From contig CAKMRJ010005634.1 of NCBI GenBank assembly GCA_928212115.1, positions 177,470,472 through 177,534,471 on the forward strand: DNA of 64,000 nt, in the 5' to 3' direction. Source of the stretch: Lactuca virosa. Lineage: Eukaryota > Streptophyta > Magnoliopsida > Asterales > Asteraceae. Below are positions 11,206-21,236 of this stretch, in pieces. Numbering within the stretch: position 1 is the stretch's first letter; every line of letters begins with the position of its first letter. Made by a program: the position numbers and the translations under genes. The notes under the pieces are model-generated. The model was given only the letters and a program-made list of their open reading frames with translations. It made no database searches and was not told the DNA's origin.

Positions 11206-12517
11206 GTTCTTGGTCTTCAAGCTCCAAAGCTGACTACTCCGAAGGTGTTAACAGAGGAACAAAAGAGGATCTGGTCCGCTGTCTCCTGGCCATCCTCTCT
11301 TCCGGACGCCTTTGAAATGGCCGTCAAAATGGATAAGGCAAAATCATCCCTTACAGCTCAAGCCTTCCGAGCCACTCCCTCTGTGTTGTCTCCCACTCCC
11401 ATTCCGGAACCAAAAATAGCCCCAATCGACCAATGCTCTCCTCTCCAGACCCCAGATGAAATTCCGGAAGAACCGCTTCCAACTCCCACTCCGGAATTCA
11501 TCATTGATGAAAATATGAAGATGGTTATTGATGCACTTCAGAAAGACAAAGGGAAGAAACCGATGACTTCCGAACATCAAGCCTTCCACTCCGGACCTCC
11601 TCTCAAACAAAAATATTGATGGTCTGAGGAGGAAATTCACAAGGCACTAGAGGACAGCATCTGGATTCAAGCTTTAAAAGACCATCCCGATCCGATGTGT
11701 GGCATATCTCCTCTGTGTCGTGAAGGTATCCTTCAAGCAAAGGTAATCATCCTAACTCTCTACTATGACCTTCCCTCAAATGACACTGATTAACTGGATC
11801 TTCCTCTCTCTCCTTTCAGCAAATTCTACATGAAGTTTTCTCCGCTCCACCCAAACGACAATCCGGAAGTGATCATCCGGACAGAGCGTGAAAGGCTCAA
11901 AACCTTCTATGCCAAAAATGCTCAAACCTTCAAGGAAATATGGTCAAGAAAGAGGATCACCAAAGTTCATGGCTTTGGAAGAAAAATTTTAGTAAAATTT
12001 GAGCTGAACTATCCTCTGTTTTCGTTTCCATCTCCTCCGGAACAAGCCAACTCCCCAGACCGTTACTGATGCGGATTTTCCTTCAATGAATCTGAACAAC
12101 ATCCTTACCCTAGCTGCTTACTTCAGAGAAAATCAAAAGGATGACATCAGTATGGGTGCCTACCACACAGCTCTCAGTTTTCTCAAAGACTATGTTGCTG
12201 AGTTCTGCCGCTGTGATTACGAACTTGCTCACCTCTACGGAACCGAACAATTCGTTGCTAAAATAGACTTTGTTCTTCCGGAAGCTGAAATTCTTGCAGA
12301 TGGTCCAATCGAAGAACCGGTTCTAGGGTTTGTCTACACCACCAGAAGAACAAACAAGAAGGACTTCTTCCGAGTCCTTGACAAACACCTGGTTCCTACC
12401 AAAGCTCTACAGAAGTTCATATCCCGGGCGTCCAAGTCTGATGCTCCGGAACAGGTTAAGGCAAAGTTTGTAAGTCAACTGACTTGGTATATTGCGGTGC
12501 GTGAATGGTTGTTCTGA
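11206..12517 (+). pseudogene. env-like region, C-terminal part
   Basis: Frame 1 resumes after the single stop at 11203-11205 (TEEQKRIWSAVSWPSSLPDAF), stops again at 11617-11619, passes a possible 77-bp intron, and continues at 11821-12069. A shift near 12050 leads to frame 2, open to the TGA at 12515-12517. The last 140 codons look like a folded helical domain (MGAYHTALSFLKDYVAEFCR and YTTRRTNKKDFFRVLDKHL). No membrane anchor was seen at the end. Counting all pieces, the region would encode roughly 1350 residues, about twice the usual Sirevirus env-like ORF. Confidence 0.5.
11743..11819 (+). other. Candidate 77-bp intron in the env-like region
   Basis: Splice-like borders: AAAG/GTAATC on the left and a pyrimidine-rich tract ending TCCTTTCAG on the right, with CTGATTAAC as a possible branch site. 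It removes an in-frame TAA (about 11791). Exact removal of 77 bp puts the downstream frame one base off, so an indel would also be needed. Plain decay is an equal alternative. Confidence 0.35.
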
Positions 12518-12575
12518 GCATACACCTTCATCAAGGAAGAAATGAACTAAGCTTGATGGATTGCTAAGTTCACTT

Positions 12576-12584
12576 AGGGGGAGA
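12576..12584 (+). other. Polypurine tract
   Basis: AGGGGGAGA directly before the 3' LTR (one T between). It is the plus-strand priming site for reverse transcription, and its position confirms the 3' LTR boundary at 12586. Confidence 0.88.
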
Positions 12585-12585
12585 T

Positions 12586-13259
12586 TGTTGGAACCTGAAA
12601 GTGAACCTCTAGCAATCCTAAGTACATATTCCGAAGTATGTTGGTTCCGAAGGAAGATGTGATCTGGAACCTGTCCGGAGCTGGAGAAAAGAAGAGTGAA
12701 GTATTTTGAAGAGGAACACATTCCAGAGCTGATTCTGAAGTCCGGAATGTATGCTGATGCGGTCCAAACCTTCATCTCCGGAACATTACTTGTCCGGAAT
12801 GAAGTCTTTATGTCTTTAGTGCATTTATTACTTTTGTCTTGTATGTGATGTAACGGTTCATAGGACTTAGTCTAAAGTTGATTTAGGACAATCAGAATGT
12901 CAGACTTGTGTCTTTTGTCCGGTCCTATGTAAACACTTGGGTTAATTCGCTGTAACATTCACTCCTATATATAGGAGCATTCAATACAAGTCAACCACGG
13001 ATCCTTCACTCACTTTTGGCACTTACTCTTATCACATTAAAAACATTCTTCTTGTTCTTCATTTATTAACTTTACCTTGATCATTATCTACTTGTTCTCA
13101 ATTAATGTCTTGATCATTTGTTGAACTGATCATCTAAGACTTGACTGGTCTTTCCAGTCTCGACTTGAACATCCATTATCAAGTAGACATTGATCTCAAG
13201 CATTCACTCAAGGTTTGAGTTCTCAAACCTTGTCCCTGCGCATAGATCTTGTTCTCACA
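12586..13259 (+). repeat. 3' LTR of the SIRE-like copia
   Basis: 674 bp, matching 1-673 with about 13 substitutions and a one-base insertion, mostly transitions. TATA box at 12966-12973. It ends CTCACA, followed by ATAAT, the presumed target-site duplication at 13260-13264. Gypsy B carries the same site unoccupied at 21717-21721, which supports this boundary. Confidence 0.95.
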
Positions 13260-13264
13260 ATAAT

Positions 13265-13540
13265 ACCCTGCTAAACCAAAGAAATTTATGATATCTGAAG
13301 GAGACTTCGGGACCTCCCTCTACATGACTACCTTGATCTTGGCCGGATTGACCAAAATCCCTACATCTCTGGTGGTGCTAATCGGTATGACACCCTAGCA
13401 ATTGGCGTTGCACCATGGATCAGATCAATCCTGAAATCCACTTGCCTCGCGGGAGGCATGTCGGGTAATTCCTCCGGGAACACATGAAAACTCTTTGATT
13501 ATAGGCACATCAAAAAATCGAAACTTTCTTCTCTACCCGA
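13265..13540 (-). pseudogene. pol remnant: RT thumb and PR-RT linker (gypsy A)
   Basis: 13265-13370 matches the reverse transcriptase stretch of gypsy B just after the catalytic motif (compare 21722-21800 and 49885-49960). From about 13375 it changes to the linker between protease and RT, homologous to about 56720-56830 in gypsy E. The RT catalytic core between these two is missing, so A had an internal deletion. The copia insertion cuts the left side. No open frame remains. Confidence 0.7.
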
Positions 13541-13549
13541 GTATCAACC

Positions 13550-14000
13550 ATATACGCTAGATAACCCAGACACCCATACTGAAGATACTGCCGAGACCTA
13601 CTGCAAAACAAAAGTCTAATCCAAGTCTGGTACCCTCTCCAAAAATAAACAGTTCTCCCCTAATTAGGGTTCGAACTACTACTTGTTGCCCCTCACAATC
13701 TATCATGACACCAAACTTGCTCAACCATTCCATCCCCACTATCACAAATACATCCCCCATGTGGATGGGGATCAAATCGATCAAGTAAGACACCCCAAAA
13801 AGCTCTAAAGTGTGATCCCAAAAAATGCTCAATGCAGAAACTCCATGCTCGTTGGCGATGAAAACTTGCAATGACAATCCAACTCTCCAAGAGACATATT
13901 AAAACCCCTACTAAAGGAATGAGACACAAAGGACTGACTCGCACCCGAGTCATAAAGCACAAGAGTAGGCAAGGAGTTCACTAAGAAGGTACTTCGCAGA
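13550..14000 (-). pseudogene. Aspartic protease (gypsy A)
   Basis: The minus strand shows the retropepsin-like core with the active-site LYDSGASQSFVS at about 13930-13957, then the flap and ILE/GMEWL strand (VFVIVGMEWLSKFGVMID). Two frames are needed to cover it, so it is frameshifted. It would cleave the Gag-Pol polyprotein. It follows the gag zinc knuckles in the usual order. Confidence 0.8.
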
Positions 14001-14173
14001 ATCATAATCATAAGCATACAATAAAATAAATCATCAGAACAATAAATGAAAATATAAACGATGCCAGGAGACGTACTGGCCTCCTCCGCTGTGATCTGAA
14101 AAGCCCAACCTCTGGCCTTCGGGGCCTCAGCTCTCCCCTGCCGTCCATCTGTGATCCTCAATCTAGCCGACAC

Positions 14174-15279
14174 AGGTTCCTACACGGGCCTGACAGCAAA
14201 TAAGGGACATTAGGCTTTTACATGCCCTACCTGATTGCAATTGTAACAAATCCTGGTGCTTGGTACTGGGCCTGTTGCCGACAATCCCTCACATAGTGCC
14301 CCTCCTTGCTACATTTGTGGCATCCAGTAGTTGATCGACAAAGACCCTCATGAGCCTTCCTGTACTTTCCACAAGTGTGGCCCCTCTACCATCTAGATCG
14401 TGTATTAGTGGGTTTAAACGGCTTGGTTGTAGGCTGTGACTGAACGGGAGTCAGCCTCTGTTCCTTCGTATGGGTCTCAATCTCAACCTCACGTCTCAAT
14501 GCGGAATCCTAAAGCATGAAGAGGGTGCTATAGCGCTGGGTAGACACAAATGGCCGAATATCAGTCTTGAGCATGCTCAAGTATCACGTCATCTGAGCCT
14601 GCTCTAAAGCAGCTAACTCGGGACAAAATAGAGCTTTCTTCGTGAACATCTTGGTGATCTCCATCACCGACTCCATCGTCAGCCTCATATCCAAATACTT
14701 ATGAGCCAACCTCTCCCTCTCCACCAGGGGGACATACCTTGTGCAAAACATCTCTGAGAACTGCTCCCAAGTAATAGTAGTCCTCTGATCAGGAGTATAG
14801 GAACCGGTCACCAGGTTCCACCAATCCTTTGCGCCCAGTCGAAAAAGTTTCCGGGCGCACCTGACCTTCCAGTTCTCCGGACAAGAACAGGTGAAAAAGT
14901 ATCCCTCCACATCAGAAATCCATCTCATAGCCACAATTGGGTCCTTGACCTCGTCAAAATCCGGGGGCTTCATGTTGTTGAAGTACCAGTACTAAAATGA
15001 ACCTCCTTATTGGCCTCTCGTAGCAGCGACGACTGCAGAATCACCAACCTCAGTAACGACGACGTACCACTCATCAAATAGCTTAGTCATAGTCCTGATA
15101 GACCTAAAAACCTCGGGGATGGTATCCCAGACAACAGCAGCCATCTCAGTGGCGATCAACTCACGAATGTCATCACCCGACAACCCTGGCCTATCCTGGC
15201 CACCGGCTCCAAATCCAGATTCTCTCGTGAACACTATATTGAAAAAGAACCAAAATATATCAGAAATGCCACAATCCAT
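14174..15279 (-). pseudogene. gag (gypsy A)
   Basis: Minus strand: N-terminal part at 15279-15007, capsid domain at 14973-14584 (KLFRLGAKDWWNLVTGSYTP, then FCTRYVPLVERERLAHKYL), then zinc-binding motifs near 14240-14400. One intact CCHC reads CHKCSKEGHYVRDC at about 14280-14325. A second, CYNCNQVGHVKA, has a stop just before its last cysteine. Three cysteine-rich motifs in a row are typical of Tekay/Del gag. Frameshifts separate the parts. A close paralogue is at 22226-23147. Confidence 0.82.
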
Positions 15280-15497
15280 ACTATTACAACCATCACAGAG
15301 AGACTAAACTCTCGGGGGTTTATGACTTCTTCGTTATGCTTACTGGTCCTATGCTTTTAGTAGTACGGGACCATACTACCCTCCACACCTACCCGTATTT
15401 GTCTCGAAGGATCATCACAAACTACCCGAAAACAAACCAAACAAATAAGATATGCATACATACTAGTCTCTCTCTCTCTCTTTCTCTCTCTCTCTCA

Positions 15498-15530
<33 letters not shown>

Positions 15531-16092
15531 AAGAGAGAGTGGCTAATCATCCCTCAGCCGACCTGCTTCACCCATACTCACTCATGAAACTTCCATCAAC
15601 CCTGTAGCCACTCGTGCATGCTAATAATACATAACGATGGATCTTATAGACAGTCGAATACTTGATTCTACCGTAAGCCCATAACCAGAGAAGGAACATG
15701 AAATAAGGCTAAACGAAACATTCTCAGGCTATAAAATCTTTGTTTTGTACAACTATGATACACACACTAAGCACCAACAGTAATGATGTCAATTTCATCT
15801 AACATATAAGAAGTTCTACTAGGATATCGAGCACCATACATCAGACATATCTATCATGCAATTTCTGAGGATCCCTAGCCTATCACTAGCATACAGTTCT
15901 ATTATAAGCATCATAACACATAACAGTGTGGGTAACTTGGGGTATACTTTCTTGCTCCGGCTGATCATACACATCTTATCCTTTATTGGTTACTTTTTGA
16001 AAAAAAAAAATTGAAAACCTTTTTGAAAAGTTTTATAGATCCTTAGTTTGATTCAGGATTCACACGAATGCTCATCCAATTCACTCAAACTA
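15280..16092 (-). other. Untranslated leader of gypsy A
   Basis: Non-coding DNA between the primer site and gag on the minus strand. It aligns along most of its length with the leader of gypsy B (23148-23988), including the same stretches near the gag start. It differs by a (CT)n(AG)n expansion at 15467-15539 that B lacks. No convincing ORF. Confidence 0.7.
15467..15539. repeat. (CT)n/(AG)n microsatellite forming a 30-bp hairpin
   Basis: A CT run (15467-15496) is followed by an AG run (15501-15539). TTT at 15481-15483 in the left arm is matched by AAA at 15514-15516 in the right. This gives a perfect 30-bp stem (15467-15496 with 15501-15530) and a 4-base loop. The matching place in gypsy B has no such run. 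Confidence 0.95.
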
Positions 16093-16106
16093 GGTTTCTA
16101 ATACCA
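16093..16106 (-). other. Primer-binding site (tRNA-iMet), gypsy A
   Basis: Minus strand TGGTATTAGAAACC, 3 bases beyond the LTR end; it differs from the initiator-Met complement (TGGTATCAGAGCCC) at a few transition positions. The gypsy B copy at 23989-24005 is unmutated. It shows that the LTR at 16110-18002 is a 5' LTR for A. Confidence 0.85.
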
Positions 16107-16109
16107 ACT

Positions 16110-18002
16110 TGTAACATCCCAAAAATCAAGGTAATTTTTTTTTGTTTTTCAAACCAACCCAAAACCATAAATTTTTACAAAACATAGTTTCCAAAAGTCA
16201 AAATCACAAACAAGAGTTTACCAAAATCCAATACCACAAAATCTGAAGGATGTGCATGATCAAGCCTTCGCCTTGCTCCTATCCTCTGAAGTACCTAAAA
16301 CCATAACCAACAAACTGTAAGCCAAAGCTTAGTGAGTTCCCCCAAAGGACCACACACAACCAAACATATAACATCATGCATAATATTAGCGTTCAGCCTG
16401 ACTGTATCGCCTTGCAGGGCCTACAGCCAATCTGGACTGCTTTCCTGGCCTTCGGCCTGACTTTACCGCCTCTCAGGCCTTCATCTTAACGGACCGCCCC
16501 GAGTATCTTAGCCTTCTGCACAAAGCAAGACCGCCTCAACCAAATAACCATAACATGTCGACATATACAATAATAATCAATAACCAACAAGTACATGTAA
16601 TCATACATATCTACCAATCTAACACATACTTAGTGAACACAGGTAATCATACATATCTACCAGTCTAACACATAATCCGTGAACACAGGTAATCATACAG
16701 ATCTTCCAGTCTATTACATAACCAACATAACATCAATTCACTATACCATGATACATAATATAGTAGGCCGACATTGGTGCCTTCGACCCACAAGTACAGT
16801 GAGAAAAACTCACTTCACAGTCTGAAAGGAAGCAGAAATTAATGTTTCTCCAAATGCCAACTCTACAGGTCACCTATACAAAAAACAGTGACCTAATCTC
16901 AATCTACTGCTCACAATACCCAAAATACCCCTAAGTCAAACTTGGTGAAAGTCAACGGTCAACGGTCAAAAGACAAAGCCATCTCCAGCTGGTCGCCACG
17001 TCGTGGCGTAATACAACAAAACAGACGGTTCTAGCCTAGTCGCGACACCGTGGCGACCGAAGGCCACGCAGTGGGCACTGGGTTCTAAATAGTTAAATTC
17101 GTTAAGTCGTTTTCTTTGATTCTATGAGTTCGAAAGCTCAGATCTGATCAATTCCATTGCCTAAATGGATAAAGTTTCCAACTTTCTCCCTTAAGACCGT
17201 CCAAGAGGTAAAGATCTCACCCTAGGACTAAAAAAGGGGTGTAAACACATCATGGCTTAATCAATTAAGCACTTAATCTTGAAGATTTCATGACCCACGA
17301 TTCCAGAAGGGTTTCTAGTACCAAAACGATCATAAAAATCCATGCTTTTCAGACATACATGCCCAATACATGTCTTGAACTCTTATTATGTCAAAACTAA
17401 GGGTTTATGACCAAGATTCCACGCATGACAGCAAAATCACTTATAAATCAGATACAAGGCGCCTAATGCTCTAAGTGACTTGGAGATTCATAAAGTTGCA
17501 ATCTTTATGAGATCTCACTACTCAAATCTATCAAGATATGAAGTAAAGGGACAAAATCAAGAGATCTAACAACTTAGAAAGGAAAAGGTTGGATCTTGGA
17601 TACTCACCAAGGTCCAAGAGAGATGCTAGCTGAAGTAGATGATGCTTTCCAAGTAAACTATCACACTCAAGGCTTCCTTCCTCTTCAAAAAACACCAAAA
17701 AGCTCCAGGAATTAGGATACAATTTCAATGGAGGCTGGAGTTAGGGTTTTTGGGTTTAAGAGGGTAATGGAGACTGAAACCCTAGCCTTAATGTTTTTTA
17801 TATAGGGTCCAAAGCCGAAAAATTAGGATTTTCACTAAAAAGACATGCCACGCGGTTGCACCTATGGCCACGTCGTGGTGGGTCATTTAATTTTCGCGGT
17901 CCAAAACATTCTGCCATGTCATGGTTATGCTCCACCATGCTGTGGCCACCCAAATTAAGGTTAATATATAAAAATTGATTCATAACTGAAACGGATGTTA
18001 CA
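16110..18002 (-). repeat. LTR shared by gypsy A (5' LTR) and gypsy B (3' LTR)
   Basis: 1893 bp, minus strand, beginning TGTAACATCC at 18002 and ending at 16110. It has a polypurine tract of B on one side (18003-18014) and a primer site of A on the other. Palindrome pairs GCCACGnCGTGGC lie at about 17850-17945 and 16990-17075, with TATATAAA on the minus strand at 17797-17804. Splice-like signals: donor at 17607, exon 16862-16814, donor at 16813, acceptor before GTACTTC at 16294. Its partner is the LTR at 24009-25899. Confidence 0.9.
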
Positions 18003-18014
18003 ATTCTCCCCCAC
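18003..18014 (-). other. Polypurine tract of gypsy B
   Basis: Minus strand GTGGGGGAGAAT immediately before TGTAACATCC of the LTR. It marks the 3' end of B and shows that the same LTR is a 3' LTR for B. Confidence 0.85.
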
Positions 18015-18564
18015 TTGAACTAAACTTTGTGCTTGAAGTCCCCAGCTACAAATAACTCAAGATAGTTCTCTTGCATCTCTGTCTCGGTCTCCCAAGTCCA
18101 TTTGCAACCCTTCCGATACTGCCACTGGACCTTGACCAATGATACCACCTTGTTTCGCAAGGCCTTCGTCTTCCTATCCAAAATCGCCAGTGGCCTCTCA
18201 ACATATTTCAGGCGATCATCAACCTAAATATCATCCAAAGGAACCACTGTGGAATCATCAGCACAAATTCCATAGCTGAGAAACGTGGAAAGTGTTGTGA
18301 ATTTGACTGAGCTCCTCAGGCAGATTCAGTCAATAGGCCACCCTACCTACTCTGGCAACTACTCGAAATGGCTCGATGAATCAGGGACCCAACTTGTCCC
18401 TCTTCCTGAAGTGTATTACATCCTTTCAGGGAGATACCTTCAGTAAAACCATGCCGTTGACCTGAAACTCCAACTCAGATCGACACATGTCAACCTAACT
18501 CTTCTATCGACTCTAAACTGTCTACAACCTCTGTCTAATCTACTGAATAAGATCTGTTATCTAA
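18015..18564 (-). pseudogene. Integrase C-terminus and chromodomain region (gypsy B)
   Basis: The minus-strand translation in pieces resembles the open 182-codon frame at 39866-40414: the integrase GPF-type segment, then a chromodomain ending in a WTWE-like aromatic cage segment near the LTR. Stops and frameshifts break the frame here. Chromodomains on gypsy integrases guide insertion to marked chromatin. It is cut from the rest of integrase by the solo LTR. Confidence 0.72.
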
Positions 18565-18569
18565 AGAAC

Positions 18570-20281
18570 TGTAACATCCGGACTTCCAGGTATATTGTTT
18601 ATTTTTTTTTTTTTAGGGCTATTAAGCAACTCGACGAGTTGGTGCTACAACTCATCGAGTAGAGTCGCATTGTGCCACATGGGATTAATGATCTACTCGA
18701 CGAGTCAGATAGCCGACTCGCCGAGTAGATGATGTGAAGTGAAACCCTAAATCCCCGGGTTTGGGGCCTATTTAAGGGCACTCATAGCCTCATTTGCGGC
18801 TCATCAGCTGCTTACCTTCACTGAGAGAAACCCTAATCGCCCTTTGAGCTAACAGAGAGAGTGTGAGCTAATTTTGAGTATCTTGGTGCATCTTTGGAAG
18901 AGAAGAGAAGGATTTCAAGCAAGGAACGAGAGGAGGCTGTTAGATCTGTTGCTATTCATCCAAGAGCTTCTGTAAAAGGTATAAAGTTTATACCTTTCTC
19001 TTTAGTTTAGGTAGATCTCATATTATTGGATATTAGGGCTTCTTTTCTATCTAATATTGGGACTATGAGGGTATTGTGTTCATATGGAGGTTTGGACTTC
19101 ATATCTAGACCTTGTGAGGTCCCTAGAGTCCAAAGGTCCCTGCTTTATTCAGCCATAATAGAGATTTTGAGTGAGAAACCCTTAATAGAGCATGTTCTTG
19201 GTATTTCAAGCCCTAAGTGCCATGCATGGACGTAAAGCTCGTGACTTTACGTGATAATCGAGCCTTGAGAGAGTAGATCTAGAGTTTGGGAAGGTTTTTT
19301 GCCTTGACATCGTCTGAATGAGAAATGAGTCTGGATGGACTCGCCGAGTCGATGAGCCGACTCGACGAGTCGGCTAGGGTTGTCCCGATAAGCATGATCA
19401 TGCGATAGCTCAGCGAGTTGGGGGTTAACTCGACGAGCTGAGTTGGACCTTCACGAGACTTCTGAGGAAACGAGTGGAATCGACGAGTCACATGAGTGCA
19501 CTCGGCGAGTCAGGTCAAACATGAACTGTTGACTCGAGTTTAACTTCTGTTGACTGTAGGGTTTGGTCAACATGAGTAATGAAGACCATGGAGGGGTAAA
19601 ATGGTCTTTTACCCATTCCAAGAGTTAGAGAGAGAGAGAGAAAGAGCAACCTTTGGTATATTTTGAGTATGAGTAGAGTATTAATTAGAGGTAATTATTT
19701 TATGTGTTAGGCGGAGGCTAGTTCGAGATTCCGTGTACGAGATTGTTACTTGATAGCTTACGAGGTGAGTCTTCTCACTATACTTACCTTGAGTAGGTAA
19801 TTTATGTGTGACCGGAGGTTCTTATGTGCATATACTGTGTATTGAGATATCCTGCTTATTGTCGTTGTAATATGTATTATGTGTATTATGTTGAGTTGTT
19901 GAGTTGAGGGACCGGAGGGTCCAGCTGAGTTGTGGGACCAGAGGTTCCGACTGAGACACATTGACCGGAGGGTCTTATCTGAGTATAGCCATGAGAGGCT
20001 AATGAGATATGAGTGGTATTTTGGGGATCTCACTAAGCTTTGTGCTTACCGTGTTATGTGTTATGTGTTTCAGGTACTTCTCAGGATCACGGGAAGGCGC
20101 CGGCTTGATAGTATACACATCAGAGATATGAGTTATGTTTTGAGAGGATCCTGGAGTGGTTATATATACAGTTTTTGGATACGTGTTTGATGATTTGATA
20201 TTATGACACTTTTGAGATGTTTGGATTGAGAAAAATGTGTTTTAAATTGAAAATTTTGGTTTGAAAATTTACGTTGTTACA
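18570..20281 (+). repeat. Solo LTR (gypsy, CTCGACGAGT family) with 5-bp target duplication
   Basis: 1712 bp, TGTAACATCC...GTTGTTACA, flanked by AGAAC on both sides (18565-18569 and 20282-20286). No internal region or second LTR, so it is the product of LTR-LTR recombination. It has paired CTCGACGAGT-type palindromes at about 18629-18730 and 19340-19510 and a TATA-like TATTTAAG near 18768. Splice-like signals: donor at 18979, exon 19711-19764, donor at 19765, acceptor ending at 20073 before GTACTTC. Confidence 0.93.
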
Positions 20282-20286
20282 AGAAC

Positions 20287-21209
20287 TACCTTAGTCTTTC
20301 CCATGACCCTATGACCGAACTTTCCCCAATAGGTTTGGGTACGAAACATCCTCCCATAAAGAAGCTATAATGGCAGTGCACCGATACCGGAGTGATAGCT
20401 GTTATAGTAAGACAATTTGGCCAAATGAAGGTATGAGTCCCAACTCCCACCAAAATCGATAACACATGCTCTCAACATATCCTTGAGCATCTGGATGGTT
20501 TTCTTGCTCTAGCCATCCGTCTGCGGATGATAAGTCCTTCTAAAGTGCAACCTCGAACCTATTTCTTTGTGGAACCTCTGCCAAAATCGAGAAGTGGACT
20601 GAACATCTCGATGAGATACAATGAAATCTGGAACACTATGTTGGGTGACAACCTCGCGTACATATACATCAGCAAATTTTTTGGCCGAAGAGTTCTCCCG
20701 AATAGCTAGAAAGTGGGGACTCTTGGTCAGACGGTCCACTATGACCTATATCACATCAAATCCCCTAGCCGTCCGAGGTAAGTTGGTGATAAAATCCACG
20801 GTGATCTGTTCCCATTTCCACATGGGAACGTCCAAAGGTTGTAGCTTGTCATGCGGCCCTGGTGCTCAACCTTGACCATCCGACATGTCAAGCACCTCCC
20901 AAAATACCAAGCTATCTTCCTCTTCATGCACAACCACCAGTACCTAAGTCTCAAATCCCGATACATTTTCGTAGCTCCAGGGTGTATCGAAAATTTCGAC
21001 TTATGTGCCTCCTCTAGTAGAGTCTGCCTAATCCTGCCAAAATATGGCACCCAAACCCGACCGCATTGGGTCAACAATCCACGACTATCAGTAGAAAACC
21101 TGTCGATCTCGCCCCGGATCCTCTCCTGCTTCCAGTTCTCCTTCTTTACTCCTGTGGCCTGAGCCTCTCTGATCAGATCTAAAAGCGGTGAATTGATAGA
21201 TATCCTCAT
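20287..21209 (-). pseudogene. Integrase core and zinc domain (gypsy B)
   Basis: Minus strand: H2C2 zinc-binding domain (21209-20751, HKSKFSIHPGATKMYRDLR with CLTCRM later), then the catalytic core (20739-20509, MDRLTKSPHF with Asp, HRDVQSTSRFW with Asp). At the third catalytic position the usual QSER reads stop-S-K-K, so a nonsense change and loss of the catalytic Glu fall in the same few codons. The core has at least one frameshift between the two parts. It is inactive as seen. Confidence 0.85.
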
Positions 21210-21236
21210 ACATAAGCTCCTAATAGATGAACTAGC

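Larger units (their letters stand above)
1..13259 (+). mobile_element. SIRE/Maximus-like Ty1/copia LTR retrotransposon, degenerate
   Basis: A complete element by structure: TG...CA LTRs of 673 and 674 bp, an initiator-Met tRNA primer site, gag, protease, integrase, reverse transcriptase and RNase H in copia order, a polypurine tract, and a long extra region between pol and the 3' LTR. The large coiled-coil gag and the extra env-like region fit the Sirevirus (SIRE/Maximus) lineage. At 13.3 kb it is longer than a typical Sirevirus of about 9-11 kb. The LTRs differ at about 14 positions by eye (about 98% identity), yet the coding part has about ten frameshifts and several stops. The 5 bases after it (ATAAT) are the presumed target duplication; the left copy lies outside the window. 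It interrupts gypsy element A. Confidence 0.92.
13260..18002 (-). mobile_element. Gypsy element A (Tekay/Del-like chromovirus), interrupted
   Basis: Read on the minus strand: 5' LTR (18002 to 16110), primer site, leader, gag, protease, then a short reverse transcriptase remnant where the copia element is inserted. The rest of pol and the far LTR lie beyond position 1. The gag and leader match gypsy B (22226-24008) closely. It shares its LTR with B, so A and B form a chain. Confidence 0.85.

Noticed and set aside
8430..12517. True viral envelope gene
   Set aside because: Only position and coiled coil suggest it. No signal peptide, fusion peptide or membrane anchor was found, so it is called env-like only.
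15336..15587. 83-codon frame across the CT/AG run
   Set aside because: It consists mostly of Ser-Leu and Arg-Glu runs from the microsatellite inside a gypsy leader.
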